DNA of 64,000 nucleotides from Bagarius yarrelli (GCA_005784505.1 VCAZ01000126.1:206001-270000); one strand, 5' to 3'. Positions 1 to 11,459 are shown, numbered from the stretch's first letter. Translations and numbers: made by a program. Notes: generated from the sequence alone by a model not told the origin.

Positions 1-591
1 AGTAGTCTGTGTGCCATCATGTCCACAAAACACAACAAGTTAACACAACAGAAAAAAATGCTTTTTGTTGGTTTTTTTTCTTAAGGAGCAAGTTCATTGG
101 CGTAGACTTCCGACTGTCTGCAGTTCTGGATCAGGCGGAATGTATTTGAAGGTCAAGATTTTCGCATTTATTTATCGTCTTTGTTGCTAAGTCGGACTCG
201 TTTACGGCAAATTGTGCTCGTTAACTGGTCCTTTTATTTATCCCGACTTGTCTGTTTTGACTGCACGTCCAATCATGTTTCGAAGCTGTTTAATTGGCCC
301 CGTACTCCCACCACACCGAGTTGCCTTTATTAGTCCTGGCATTTGTAATTGCATGCTTAGTGGTAATTATAACCCACGTCAACAATTTGCAGGCTTTAAT
401 AGGACGCCTGCTGAGCGTCTGCGCGCTACGCTGGATGGCCGATCGTAGCCTCCTTGTGTGTTATTGGGTAATATTCTCGCAGCAGGAAACAGGGTCTTGG
501 TGTGCTGGCAACTCAGTTTTTTTATTAGTTTTTTCGCTCTGTGATGGCAGTCGTGGTATGTTCGTAACGTGGCGCAACAGCTGGGATGTTT
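1..591. other. Non-coding, no recognisable feature
   Basis: This is AT-rich sequence of moderate complexity. Three short overlapping open frames of 78, 99 and 123 codons run through it on both strands. They show no domain, conserved motif or plausible splice structure, and I treat them as chance frames. Confidence 0.5.
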
Positions 592-636
592 AGAGAGAGC
601 GAGAGAGAGAGAGAGAGAAAAAGAGAAAGAGAGGGG
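592..636. repeat. (GA)n microsatellite
   Basis: An alternating GA run, slightly interrupted by AAA and C, on the plus strand. It is pure-purine low-complexity DNA of the kind seen throughout the window. Confidence 0.85.
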
Positions 637-1364
637 CGGATTCATGAAAAGTTGAAGCTTAGGGATAGAAAGTACTCCTGTTACTTCCTGGTTAATACGC
701 CTTATAATAAATAATCGAAATAATACGCCTTGACGTGGCGACGAGGTCACCTATGGTTTGAATAATTACTCCTAATGCTAATATGAGTGCATGATAATAG
801 GTTGGATGTTTATACGAATAGTAAAGCAGGTGTTTACAGCTGTTAAACATGATGCACACCACTTGGGAGCCGTTGGCGAAATTCATGCCAGTTGGAGCTA
901 ATACGCATCTTGGGAATGTCTCGAAAACAGCGTACAGATGGCGGTTTTGGACATAATTTCATATTTAGATGTGAATACTTTTTTCTTCGATGCTCTTAGC
1001 ATGCGTGTTCTGTCTTAACCAAACTATAATTTCTTAACGATTGGTGCATTTGTACATATTTGAAATAACCATTTATACAGCTACGTATAACAACTTAACA
1101 TTTGTACGCATTCCCAAACAAATACTATCCAGGTGCCGGGTTATGTTGTCAAGCTTAACCTACAGAAATCTTTGTAATTGTGCCATAAATCCTCAGTTAG
1201 CAATAGTGTCATTCTAACAAATAACCTGGCCCGCATTTACTGCGTCTGCAGGAACACGTACGACGGCGTTTAATACAGACGTCACGCTTCTTATTTTAAA
1301 TAGAAATGGGAATTACTACACAATGACATGGTGCCGTACATTTGTCCTTTTTTATACAGCTGAA
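637..1364. other. Non-coding, no recognisable feature
   Basis: AT-rich single-copy-looking DNA. I found no repeat family, RNA gene or supported exon in it. Confidence 0.5.
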
Positions 1365-1467
1365 AATTGACAGATAAAGGCCTTGTTCAGGGGCCCAGCA
1401 AAGGCTGCTTGGTCATCCTGGGATTTGAACCCAGTCCAACACCTTAACCACTGAGCTACCACTGCCC
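1365..1467 (-). mobile_element. tRNA-derived SINE, 3'-truncated
   Basis: Read on the minus strand it opens with the tRNA-like head GGCAGTGGTAGCTCAGTGG, which holds a pol III box A. It continues through a box B-like GGGTTCAAATCCC and the central TGCTGGGCCCCTGAACAAGG block, and then stops. The usual tail (CTGGATAAGGGCGTCTGCC and then AAATGTAAATG) is missing. This is the same family as most other SINEs in the window. Confidence 0.8.
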
Positions 1468-1563
1468 TAAAAGGTTTGTCGATGTACAATAGACTGATTT
1501 AGTTCCAAAGCATTTTTGATATATTGCCAGACAACACATTGATCTATTTTTAGGGAAGAATTG

Positions 1564-1708
1564 GTGGTGGCTCAGTGGTTAAGGAGTTGGGCTGTTGATT
1601 GGAAGTTCATAAGTATGGCTCTTAACCCATAAAACTGCTCAGTTCGATACATTTTAAGTAGCTTTGGATAAGACCGTCTGCCAAATGCTAGAAATGCAAA
1701 TGTAGTTC
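1564..1708 (+). mobile_element. tRNA-derived SINE, diverged, near full length
   Basis: The head GGTGGCTCAGTGGTTAAGG is at the start and the tail GTCTGCCAAATGCTAGAAATG at the end, with a degenerate centre. Both ends of the family are present, so length is close to full. It is much more diverged than the copy at 1365-1467. Confidence 0.75.
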
Positions 1709-1795
1709 TTATAACACATATAATTAACACAGGATGTGTTTATGCATAACATTCAAAATAGGCACATCAGAGCCAGACGTTAACTATAACTTGAA

Positions 1796-1880
1796 AAGGA
1801 TGGCAGCTTGGTGGTTCTGCGAATTTAACCCACGATTCTCTGATCAGCAATCCAACATCTTAACCACTGAGCTACCTCTT
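1796..1880 (-). mobile_element. tRNA-derived SINE head fragment
   Basis: On the minus strand it reads GAGGTAGCTCAGTGGTTAAG, then a TTGGATTGCTGATCAGAGAAT segment and an ACCACCAAGCTGCCA segment. Only the tRNA-like head and the start of the body remain. A 165-codon open frame crossing this point is an artefact of the repeat. Confidence 0.65.
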
Positions 1881-3097
1881 ATTCCCAGGAGTTGGATTCC
1901 GTGTAGTGAAGGAGTGAAATTGTCTACGAATCTGTTTGAAAATCCAGGTGCAAAGGCCACACATCAAAGTGCCATACTGTGTAAAGAAGATGCTCCGCAT
2001 TTTGCTGTGGATCAGTGCTCCTGTGATGCATTACCTGTCCATAATCCTAACCGCACTGAGAACCCAACCAGCGCAAGAACGCTTGCCGGAACCGTACAGA
2101 GCGACCTCGTCCAGCGCGTCGCTTCTGAAATCGAGTTGCTCGTCATTTTATTTCTGTATTTGTGTTTGTTATTTAGAACATTTGGAAAAAACAGTGTGAA
2201 ATATAAATGCAGTCTTTCCCAGCTTCAATAAGTTTTTTATACAACATTTCATGTCTGTCTGAACTTTAACCCGTGGAGTCGCATGCCAGAATTTTGTCAG
2301 CTGGCCGAAAACAGGTGGGTGGAAAAAAACCTGGTGGAGGAGCCATGATGATTAAATATATTTCAGAAATGTTCAATTTTTGTATTTCAATTTTTTTTAT
2401 TTCCTTTAGGGGTGATCAAAACTGCTTTTGTGGGGGATCAAAGGTGCTAAAACAAATCTAATGTCCAGATTTTCCACCTTACAGGATTCGTTGATGACGT
2501 GTTGGTTGAATGTCAGATTCCACCACACACCATCAAAGACCTACACATTAACAGGCGGATGTGGCGGATAAAAATATAAGTGATATCAGTTATGGCTAGT
2601 TTTGTAACTAGAAGACGTTATGGCTAAAGTTAGCTAAAGCTAAAGAAACAACAGCTTTCGGTATCGAGAAACTAGAAATCTTATCCTTGGATGTTGGCTT
2701 TTTTCTTTCATTTTACCAGCCATCAGTTTCCAGACTATGTGAATTATTCCTCTAAACACATCTTAAATAAATGTGATCCGAAACACCTTTAAGCCTAGTT
2801 TGGATTAAAAACATCTGCCAAATGAATAAACGTGAAAATAATTGATAATTAAGTAACAGCGAGCCACTTCTGATGCAGGATGTACTAATGATCTGTTGCA
2901 GTATAATGAGCTTGCAGGGCTGTTATTGCTATGGAATCTCGTTTGAAAGGGGAAAAACTTTGTGTGTACGCGTTCACACACACAAGACCCTTCTTTTCCC
3001 AGCTCAAAAACAAGGCTGTGAACTGACTGACAAAAAACCCCCCCCCAAAAAACAAGAAACGTATTTGTATGGAAAATAATTGTTTGAGACGGGACAA
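1881..3097. other. Non-coding, no recognisable feature
   Basis: AT-rich DNA with scattered short homopolymers. No gene, recognised repeat family or RNA was seen. The open frames of 60-90 codons here have no similarity I recognise. Confidence 0.45.
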
Positions 3098-3124
3098 AAG
3101 AGAGAGAGAGAGAGAGAGAGAGAG
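3098..3124. repeat. (GA)n microsatellite
   Basis: A perfect run of about 13 GA units on the plus strand. Confidence 0.9.
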
Positions 3125-3876
3125 TGTAATGAGAGAAACACCCTAAAGCAAACAGAGCCGTTGGCTCTGAGGCCCATCAGATGTGTGAGTTGGCGTCTCT
3201 GTAAATATCATTAGTGCGGGTATGTGTCTAAAGCCCACTCCTGGCCTCCAGAGTGACTCGTTAGTACGTGGCCAGCAGATCAGCTCTCGCACATACGAGC
3301 GCGCTATCAAATAACGCTCCTCTCTACTTTTATAATGCGAACAAGAGGAAGGATCCAATACCTTGGCTTTGTGTAACACTGGTGCTGTAAAAATAATCAC
3401 ACTGTTCATGATAGACCGTACAAATCCCTCGCTTGGTAGAAAAAAAAAAAAAAATGTAATTGCCTCTCTATGATTCGAGCTGACATCCTAGACTAGTTAA
3501 AAAAAAAGAAACAAATGAATATCAAGGTGCCCTTGCATGTCTGCACAACAGTTCAGCATGTTGACATACTTTCCTTTAAAAGGTTTTGCTTGTACCAGCG
3601 TAAGACTTGAAATGCCTTGTACATTCTCTGGTCGGATAGTTACCACTGAGGGCAACAGGGGATTAGGAAGCACTCCAGACTGCCATTTAGTAACAATTAT
3701 AACTGAAGTCTGTGTGTTAAATGCCCCCTGTTCTCAATTCTGGTCCTGTAAAAACTCAAATACAGGCCAAAATCCATCGTTTGCCTGAGTGAGGTATTAT
3801 TTCATGCAATTTTTAAAATACTTAAAACTTTCGTAGACATTTAACACTTTGTCGGGTCATTTAAAGCTACAATAGC
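3125..3876. other. Non-coding, no recognisable feature
   Basis: Moderate-complexity DNA with a poly(A) run near 3440-3454 and nothing else that I recognise. It ends at the left target-site copy of the LINE tail that follows. Confidence 0.45.
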
Positions 3877-4260
3877 TGATTAACTTCAGAACAGAGCTGA
3901 AGATGTTGAGGTTTTCTTTGGGAGGGACGAGGTTGGACAGGATCAGGAACGAGTTCATCAGGGGGACGGCTCATGTTAGATGTTTTGAGAAGGAAGTCAG
4001 GAAAGCCAAATTGAGGTGGTTTGGACATGTACAGAGGAGGGACAGCGAATATATTGGTAGAACGATGTTAGAAATGAAGCTACCAGGTGGAAGACCAAAG
4101 AGGAGGTATAGGGATGTGATAAATGAGGACATTAAGTTAGTGGGTGTGAGTGAAGAGGATGTAGAGAATGGGGTAAGGTGGAGACAGATGATTCGCTGTG
4201 GAGACCCCTAAAAGGGAACAGTTAAAAGGAGAAGAAGAATGGTGATTGACTTCAGAAACA
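3877..4260 (+). mobile_element. 5'-truncated RTE-like LINE tail with target-site duplication
   Basis: The element itself is about 3892-4242. It encodes the C-terminal end of a non-LTR reverse-transcriptase polyprotein: an open frame of 102 codons at 3903-4211 contains LRWFGHVQRRDSEYIG, then PGGRPKRRYRDVINED and a closing VRWRQMIRCGDP. LRWFGHVQR and GRPKRR are hallmarks of this ORF2 end in fish RTE/Rex-type elements. The 3' UTR reads GCTGTGGAGACCCCTAAAAG and ends in an AAGG/AGAAGAAG tail. It is flanked by TGATTAACTTCAGAA-CA on the left (3877-3893) and TGATTGACTTCAGAAACA on the right (4243-4260), which I read as a target-site duplication with one substitution and one indel. The catalytic RT and endonuclease domains are absent, so the copy is dead. 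Exact family name is uncertain. Confidence 0.85.
3903..4211 (+). pseudogene. LINE ORF2 C-terminal fragment (102 codons, open)
   Basis: This is the coding part of the truncated LINE tail. It starts at MLRFSLGGTRLDRIRNEF and runs without a stop to the family's natural end, RCGDP. The family's full ORF2 is around a thousand residues, so only roughly the last tenth is present. It lacks the FADD-type RT active site and the endonuclease. The ATG at 3903 is an internal methionine, not a real start. The frame is still intact, which suggests a fairly young insertion or chance. Confidence 0.8.
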
Positions 4261-4617
4261 TTTTTGCTCTGCTGGTTAAAAGTCTCCTCACATCCCATTA
4301 GCAATCATTAAGTTAAGCATGTCTAAATGTATTTATTTCTATTTATATATTTTATAATTTATTTTTTTAGATCTATAACCATGTTTGAAACACGTAAATC
4401 AAGAAGGATGCTTGTGTAATATCTGTTGTGATGATGTCACATGATGTGTTTCAGTCCAAACCTGGAAAAAAAGAAAAAATGTTGAACATCTAAGACTGCA
4501 TTGGGTACAGACACCCCGTACATTTTTTTTTTTCCCCTCTATTTTTAGCCCTGCATGAACATATAGATCAGAATAAACGCTATAGAAAACGTCTATAGCA
4601 ATTTAATACCATTTTTA

Positions 4618-4775
4618 CATCTACATTTACATTTTGGCAGACGCCCCTATGCCGATTTATCTCATTTATACAACTGAGCAATTAAGGATTAGGAGCCTTG
4701 CTCAAGAGCCCAACAGTGGCAAGTTGGTGGAGTTGGGAATCGAACTTACAATCTTAACCATAAGCCACCGCATGC
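4618..4775 (-). mobile_element. tRNA-derived SINE, near full length
   Basis: The plus strand shows the family in reverse: CATTTACATTTTGGCAGACG (tail), CAACTGAGCAATTAAGGATT, CTCAAGAGCCCAACAGTGGC, and a degenerate tRNA head near 4745-4770. All modules are present in order. The box A region has decayed. Confidence 0.8.
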
Positions 4776-4844
4776 AGGTAGGCAGGTTCTCTCCGTTAGC
4801 GTTAGTTTTGCATATTAACTTTATAGCCTGGCCTGCTAAACTTT

Positions 4845-5001
4845 AAATCATGGGTTTATCTCCTAGCACCATAGAGCTACCACTGCTGGGCCCCTGAGCA
4901 AGGCCCTTAACCCTCAACTGCTTGGTTGAAAAATAAATAAAGAAATAAATCTCTGGATAAAGGCGTCCGCCAAATGCCAGAAATGTAACTGCAGTGTAAA
5001 T
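4845..5001 (+). mobile_element. tRNA-derived SINE, head damaged
   Basis: The central block CACTGCTGGGCCCCTGAGCA, CCCTTAACCCTCAACTGC and the tail CTGGATAAAGGCGTCCGCC are all clear. The head retains an ATCATGGGTTTATCTCC box B remnant but no box A. It lies about 70 bp from the preceding minus-strand SINE, so the two are head to head. Confidence 0.8.
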
Positions 5002-6130
5002 GTTTCAGAAATAACTATTCAGGACTATTGCATTAGTCGCTCCACAGGGTAAACTTAATCTATCGACAGATAAAAAAAAAGTTCAGCGCGTTTCATTCAT
5101 AAATAAATAAAAGATTAACGAATTCTATTTGGTTAAAAAGGAATAAAGTAGTTTGGGTCATATTTGAAATAAAAAACGGTCTGTTTCACTTCCTATTAAA
5201 ATTGTCCTAAAGGTTTTTTTTTATAGTATGATCTTTAATCTTTACTAGTTAATTAAAGAGATTGGAGGACGCTATTTGGAAAATCATGTTCCATCTTTTG
5301 ATCAGCAGAACATCATAAAAAAAAAAAAAGTCACTTGGATGTAAATTGAGAAATATTGCTTTACGTGTTCCTCATTAAATAAACTCACTTCTCCGAATCC
5401 CCTGTCTGACTTCCACAACAGAAAAGAGCAGCAAGAGCAGGATTTAATTCACAACATCTTTTTTTTTTTTTTTTTCCTACCGGTAATTCCGAGTTGATTA
5501 AAATCAAAGAAGATGTAATTAAAAAAAAATAAGCAACTGCGAGCGATTGATATAAAAGAACGAAAAGAGGAAAAAGCACCGAGGAAGTTTATTTAAAGAA
5601 AAGCTTGCGTCAGTCACCAGGGCCTTCGAGTTCTGCCGCGCTGTCGAAAAATGTTTCGTCATGACAAATCTCATCGCCGATCCGATACCTCCACCTGAAC
5701 TCGGAAAGATTGTTCTCGACGGTGGACGTAGAACTCCATGTTTGATTTATTTATTTATTTATTTTCTTTCTTTCGGAAATAAGAGATATGCCCTCGGCAT
5801 GACACTCCGAATCGGGAATGGAGTTGCGTTGCTGTGTTTTGTTCACGGTGCAAAAAAAAAAGAAATAATAGCTGTGGATTCCGGAGATTCTTCACACCTG
5901 AGTTTCATCTCTTTTATTTTACTCTTGCGCAATCGGCCATCTTGGCACATAAACAAAGATACAAGAATCCTCTCCTGAGCAAAGCTTTAGCAGAACCTTG
6001 CAGCTTTTCCTGAGTGGTCATATTGGTAAACGCTTTGATGTGGATGTTTTTTCCTACTTGGAAAAGCACCCAGACGGAGGACAAGGAGAGGGTCATGGGT
6101 ATGCATCCACATGCCATCTGTCCTTTACCT
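5002..6130. other. Non-coding, homopolymer-rich
   Basis: AT-rich DNA with poly(A) at about 5318-5330, poly(T) near 5459-5475 and other short runs. The frame at 5661-5978 contains long hydrophobic and lysine runs derived from TTTA and A tracts, with no recognisable domain. Confidence 0.45.
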
Positions 6131-6165
6131 CTCTCTCACACGCACACACACACACACACACACAC
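6131..6165. repeat. (CA)n microsatellite
   Basis: A CT start followed by about 14 CA units on the plus strand. Confidence 0.9.
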
Positions 6166-6779
6166 TTGTGGAGGTGAGAGCTATGTTTACTGATTTACTG
6201 ATAACTAGCACTTTTCTTTTCACACACTCGCAATAAACCAGTGCTTCCCAATGTGGGTCTGCATGGGAGGTGTCAAAGGTATAAAAATATACTTTAAAGT
6301 CACTGGTCTTTTTTTTTTTCTTTTACTTTTATTTAAAAGAAAAAAAAAAAAAAAGAACAACTTATTCCACTGCGAGGATAGAAATCACAACCCGGCATTT
6401 TATTTCTACATTTCTTCCTACAACGACGACCTTCTTTTCTTGTCACACAAATGAAATTTTGCGCGTTAAAAATGATGCCACCTTGCGGTTAATAACATTT
6501 CTGTTAAGTTCCAGCTACATTTTAATAATGAGACTAATGTTTTAGTACTGGTTTAATGCCACAAAGATTACGTTTCTACTCGAAGCGAATGTATAGAATT
6601 TATTTATCAGCAGGTTTAAAATGTTAAAGTGATACGAAAGGTTTTTAATGTGATGTATTCAACTAAAAAAAAGGTTAAGACATCGGTCTTTATTTAAACC
6701 CTTTCATCTTTTGCTGGTCTTCAGTTTTTCATTCGTGCTGCCAATTTTGCCCCAAAAAAAAAAAAAAAAAAAAATCCTA
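6166..6779. other. Non-coding, homopolymer-rich
   Basis: Contains a T run with an adjoining A run around 6308-6355 and a poly(A) run of about 20 near 6754-6774. No family or gene is recognised. Confidence 0.45.
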
Positions 6780-6985
6780 TTGAGTGGTCAATTATCGACC
6801 GTCTGCTTCCCGCAGCTTATATTCAAACCAGCGCTCCCAATTAAAGAGCAACAGTAATTATGCAAAGTATAAAAGAGTGCGGCCTTGCTTCCGTAATCAC
6901 CGCGGACAGCCACCTTTTCCTATAATCAATGCTCTTTGTCTGCCGTTAATGTGTGTATTTAGTAACATGACTCAGGAAATGGACT
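6780..6985. other. Candidate conserved non-coding element
   Basis: About 200 bp with balanced base composition and several CpGs, unlike its AT-rich, homopolymer-rich flanks. It holds homeodomain-type ATTA/TAAT cores and an octamer-like ATTATGCAAAG near 6856. The 67-codon frame across it is not convincing as an exon. Conservation cannot be tested here, so this is a pattern-based call only. Confidence 0.25.
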
Positions 6986-7502
6986 AAAAGCTCAATACCT
7001 GTATGCCGGTGGTCCGCAGTCGATACAAGCTTGGTTTCAAGCAGAGCAGTTTAATATGTGTAATGGATTCGGATGGAATTCCTAACTGTAAAATTCTGTT
7101 ATTAGTATTATTTATTTATTTTTTATTTTTTTGCCTTCATTCTGTTTGCCGTGGTCCGCCGTTGAAAAACGCTTCGCCTGATTGCCAGTGACAGCGCAGT
7201 CTAATGGAGTTTTATACATTACCGTGGATTTACATGCAGGTGGTCAGGACTGAGATGCCCAAGCAGATTGGATGTGATGTAATTTATGAAAATATGGTTT
7301 TCTGAATAAAATCAAGCGCTTCGTTCTTTATTTAGTACCGACCGGGTGCATCGTCGAATGATTGCTTTAGGTTCGGCTGGGTTTTAATCTCAGTCAGTTT
7401 CTTAAGGAGGACGTTTAACTTGGAGCCCTAACGACTTCCTGCATTACGGATGATGAGGATGTAGGTACAAATTAGATTTAGGGTCAGAAACTAAAACACA
7501 AA

Positions 7503-7670
7503 TAAATATCTGGCATCTGGCAGACGCCTTCATCCGGAGCGACTTGAGTTTATACTTTTCTACAACTGAGAAGTTGGGGGTTAAGGGCCTTGCATAGGGG
7601 CCCAACAGTGGCAACTTCGCTGGTGATGGTAACCAAACCCTGATCTTCCAATTAGCAGTCCAACACGCTT
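7503..7670 (-). mobile_element. tRNA-derived SINE, near full length
   Basis: In reverse orientation: CTGGCAGACGCCTTCATCC (tail), CAACTGAGAAGTTGGGGGTT, GGGGCCCAACAGTGGCAAC, and AGCAGTCCAACACGCTT leading into the decayed head. The tRNA head is the least preserved part. Confidence 0.8.
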
Positions 7671-8579
7671 CCTCTGGGTTCTTTGTTTTCCTTTTACCTT
7701 CCGACGTCATTTTGTTTGCTGGATTAATGACCAGATGTGGCTTATATTTTCTTTTCGTTTAGTTCTAATTAGCTTGTCTAATGAATTTAATTTTTTTTCT
7801 CTGTCGGCTAATGAATAAATTAAAGTGTGTTATAAGAATAAACCCGATTGAAGAATTCAAAACCATGGCCCCGCCACCATATAGACAGAACGTCAAAAAA
7901 GTCGAGCAGCATCGGGATTCTGTTGACAGCAGAGGCACGTGAAGAAGGTGGGATTTGAAACAGTCACGAGTAGCAGCAAAAAATGAATAAAGATAAGGAA
8001 ACAAAACATTTGGAAAGACAGACGATTTTCACACGTACTCTCCGTGCTTGTCATGTTGTCCAAATGACAAGTACGTGTAACTTTCCAGGCCGCTGAATGA
8101 GGGGCTTCTAATTACGCCTTGTCTGAACCGATTGTTCGGATAAATGGATTTTTTATGGATGAAATCAGTTGTATTTGGACTCTTTATAAAGGATTTTCAT
8201 TAGATTCTTCTTTTAATTAGAACTTTTTGTTATATTTGCCTTCCACAATATCAAACATAATAACAGGACAGAAATGATGGTGTTGTTCTGTAATTATATT
8301 GGAAAATAACTACACTTTGCTTTACGGCGCATCACGCCGCGTTATTGTCAGTTACTTTTCTATACCCTGGTGCAGCTGTCGAGGTTGCTAGCTTTTCCAG
8401 GTTGGCGGGATTTTTTTCAGGTGGACGATGAATAAAAAATCCTTATAAAAAATTAAAAAGTGGGTAATAAAGTATTCACTTTAGGTTAAAAATGGTCAAT
8501 AGAGGAACAATATCATGTAATACCCATAACATCCTTATAGGTGAGCTGGATCGTTGGATAAAAATGATGTTTTTCTATT
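7671..8579. other. Non-coding, no recognisable feature
   Basis: AT-rich DNA without a recognised repeat family. The open frames on the minus strand at 7444-8004 overlap the SINE or have no recognisable features. Confidence 0.45.
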
Positions 8580-8712
8580 GTGGGTAGTGGTAAAGGTGTT
8601 GAACTACAGATTGGAAGAACGTACAGTAGGTATGATTCCCAGCCCCACCCAGCTGCCGACACTGGGCCCCTTAACAAAGATTTTTAACACTCAACTGCTT
8701 ATTTGGATAAAG
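8580..8712 (+). mobile_element. tRNA-derived SINE, 3'-truncated
   Basis: The head GGGTAGTGGTAAAGGTGTTG is followed by TGATTCCCAGCCCCACCC, CACTGGGCCCCTTAACAAAG and CACTCAACTGCTTATTTGG. The diagnostic tail with CGTCTGCC is missing. Confidence 0.7.
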
Positions 8713-8756
8713 AAATGAGAGAAATATTAGTCGTTTTGGGAATATATGGAAAGTGG

Positions 8757-8885
8757 AAGCTCGGTGGAATCTGACTGCTGACTGATTGACTGCGTGTTGG
8801 AAGATCATGGGTTTAGTTCTCAGCACCAACAGCACCACCCCTGAGAAAGGCCCCTTAACCCTCAACTGATAAAAGTCACTCTGAC
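8757..8885 (+). mobile_element. tRNA-derived SINE fragment, tandem to the previous one
   Basis: AGCTCGGTGGAATCTGACTG looks like a decayed box A region. It is followed by GATCATGGGTTTAGTTCTC, a shortened AGCACCACCCCTGAGAAAGG block and CCCCTTAACCCTCAACTG. It lies about 45 bp after another copy in the same orientation, which suggests either clustered insertion or local duplication. Confidence 0.65.
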
Positions 8886-9535
8886 TTCTCAGTTCTAAGT
8901 GAAACCAATCACATCAATATCACAGGCTGACTAACTATTTTCCTTATCTGGTTCCCTATAATTTCACTACACAAATGTGTGTGTTAAGTTAAGATGTAAA
9001 CTTGACTCAGTTGTGAAAAGTTTCAGAACAACTTTCGCTGTCAGTCCCTTCGGATCCATCCGTCTCCCAAACCCTGAAACGAAAAACTGCACGATGGTCC
9101 CCCGGAGTCAGTACAGTTTTCTCACCGAGACAAAGTCCTCTCGTCCGTCCCCTGTATACACAAAGTAAAATATAACGTTCAGGAGCAGCGGTGAATCATC
9201 TCCAGATGGTTGTCGCGTCTCTGTTGCTTTCGAATCACTGAATAAGCTCCCAAGTTTAGCTCATTAAAGCAAGTGTAATGACACCGTCTCCATAAGGAGC
9301 ACAGGAATTATATACGCAGATGGTCTTCAACCATTAGCACAACGCCGCGTTTCCAAACAGCATTTGTTTCATTTTATTTTTGAATTTTGCTTTGGAGTGT
9401 GTGTACGTGAATGAGGTCCGCTCGGAGAAAGGTGTTTCTTCTGTTGCTGTACGTAAAGGCAAGATTGCGGCATTGTTTTGCAACTCATCTCGTAATTGCG
9501 ATATATTTCCTGACCTAAGTCGCCAAAATGGGGGA

Positions 9536-9606
9536 AGCTGTAGCTTATCGGTTGAGGTGTTTGATGGACGATCAGAAGTCTATGGGTTCAGTTCCCAGGA
9601 CCACCT
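9536..9606 (+). mobile_element. tRNA-derived SINE head fragment
   Basis: AGCTGTAGCTTATCGGTTG followed by a GATGGACGATCAGAAG segment and GGGTTCAGTTCCCAGGACC. Only the tRNA-like head with both pol III boxes remains. An open frame of 115 codons covers it but has no other support. Confidence 0.6.
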
Positions 9607-10224
9607 TACGAAACAAGGTTATTATTATCCTCATAACACTTATTATCCTCATGTCAAATCGTTCGAAAAGTGGTGTGTAGTTGTAGCACAGGCTGGCGTG
9701 ATTTGCTTTGTCAAACTTCGCAATTGATCTTGCGACGAATCAAACGGCACCGACCACAAACCACAAATCAGGGCCACATGTTCCTTGTTTCCGGTCCTGC
9801 CGACGATCCCCCTTATTAAAGCACCGCCATTACCGGGTACCGGGTAGAGCTCTTTGTGTCAGGCTCGTACCGTGCACTAGATCAAATTAAGCAGATGTTC
9901 TTTTTTTTTTTTTTTCTTTTGTGCGCTGATGCTGGTACTATCACGCTAATTAGCCACTAAACGCCTAAGTGACTTTGCTTCAACAAAAGTGTCACAATGC
10001 AGATGGAGAAACAAGTGTTTTGCGTTTCTCGGCTGCAATTTCCTCCGCGTGTGCGATCATCTGGCGCTGTAGCTTTTCAGACGGATGGGTTTAAAGTGGC
10101 TGAAAGACAAATATAGCAATATAATGCAGCATTATAGCCGTGCTTTGTACGTCGCATTTATGACCGCATAAACAAACATTACACAGGTACTAAAGAAAGC
10201 AGTTGAAATTTGATTCATTTGTCT
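9607..10224. other. Non-coding, mixed
   Basis: Contains a poly(T) run near 9900-9915. At 9930-10115 there is a short moderate-complexity segment with CpGs and a GCTAATTAGCCACTAA core. No gene or family is recognised. Confidence 0.4.
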
Positions 10225-10254
10225 TGTGTGTGTGTGTGTGTGTGTGCGTGTGTG
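10225..10254. repeat. (TG)n microsatellite
   Basis: About 13 TG units with one C interruption, followed by a short poly(T). Confidence 0.9.
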
Positions 10255-10784
10255 GGTTTGTTTTTTTTTTAATATCGCCCTCTCTATTCCAGCCGGATTT
10301 AATAAACCTAACCTGGGGTTATATAACCATGATATAAACTCGTTACAGTTTTCTCCCCCAGTCTTTACATATCCCAGCATTTCTTGACGTTTTCTGAGGT
10401 ATATTTGTATTTCTAAGTTATAAACACTCCCCGAAGGGTCATAAAACCTTCTTCTCGTTAATCATGTCTCTGCATCCCATTAAAAACGTCTCCCTGTCCC
10501 GTTTTTTTGGTATTTCCCGCTATTTTTTTTTTCCTACTGTAACCTTTTCAAGCCTCATTATGTAATTATCCTGGCTCTAAAGTGTGTCTTTAGTCCTCCC
10601 GTCTTCTATAGTGTTTCCCCTCATGTGGTTTTTATGACGAGGGGATGTTACGCTGAAGGTAAACACTTCGGGTTTTTTTAAGACAACAGCTATAAAATGT
10701 TATTTTCCGCAGCTACAGATTCCAGAGGCACGACAGCATTAAAATGCCTTTTAATTATTCACGCAGACAGAAAGAAAATATATA

Positions 10785-11459
10785 TTTTCTCACCCTCCTC
10801 CTTGGTATCCTTCTCTTTTTCCTCCACCTCCTCAAGGAGTTTTTTCCTCCTTCGTGTCCTCCTCCTTCTTATCTATTTCCTCTATTATGTTTCATTTCGT
10901 CTTATTTTTTGTTATTTCTTCGTCCTTCTTTTTCATTTTTCTCTCTTGTCCACTTCTTTTTTTTTTTCTATCTCTTCTTCCTCTTATTCTTTCTCATCCT
11001 TTTTTTTGTCTAGTTGTGCCCCTTTTTCTTCTTTTTTATCTTTTTTTCTTATATTCTATCCATCTTCATCTCCTGCTATCTTTTCATCCTACTCCTTCCC
11101 TTATTTTTTTTTCCTTCTATTTTGTCTTCTCATTCTATTTTGTCTCCTCTATTCTTTTTTCTTTTGTTTGTCTCGTCCCTACCCTCCTTCTTTTCCTTTT
11201 CCTTATTTGTAATATGTTATCTTATCCTTCTCCATCTTCTCCTCATACTCGTTCTCTTCTTATCTTTCTTCCTCTCTTCTTCTTTTTCCTTTTATTTATT
11301 TTTATTCTTCTATTGATTTTGTCTCATCGTTCTTCTCTTTCTTTTTTTTTTTTTTTTTAAACTTATAATTCCTTTTCCTCATCTTCTCCTCCTTCTCCTC
11401 CCACACAATTTCCTCCACCTACTCCTTTTCCTTTTCTTTTTCTTTTTCTCCACCTCCTA
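10785..11459. repeat. Polypyrimidine tract (CCT/TTC/CTT-rich)
   Basis: About 675 bp in which nearly all plus-strand bases are C or T, mixing TCC, TTC and T runs with no fixed period. Open frames of 89-171 codons lie in all three plus frames here. Each consists almost only of Ser, Phe, Leu, Pro and Ile, which is what a pyrimidine tract gives in any frame, so they are not genes. Such tracts can form triplex DNA. Confidence 0.9.

Noticed and set aside
10697..11360. Four overlapping frames up to 171 codons resembling membrane proteins
   Set aside because: Hydrophobic Ser/Phe/Leu text is produced by a pyrimidine tract in any frame, and all three plus frames are open.
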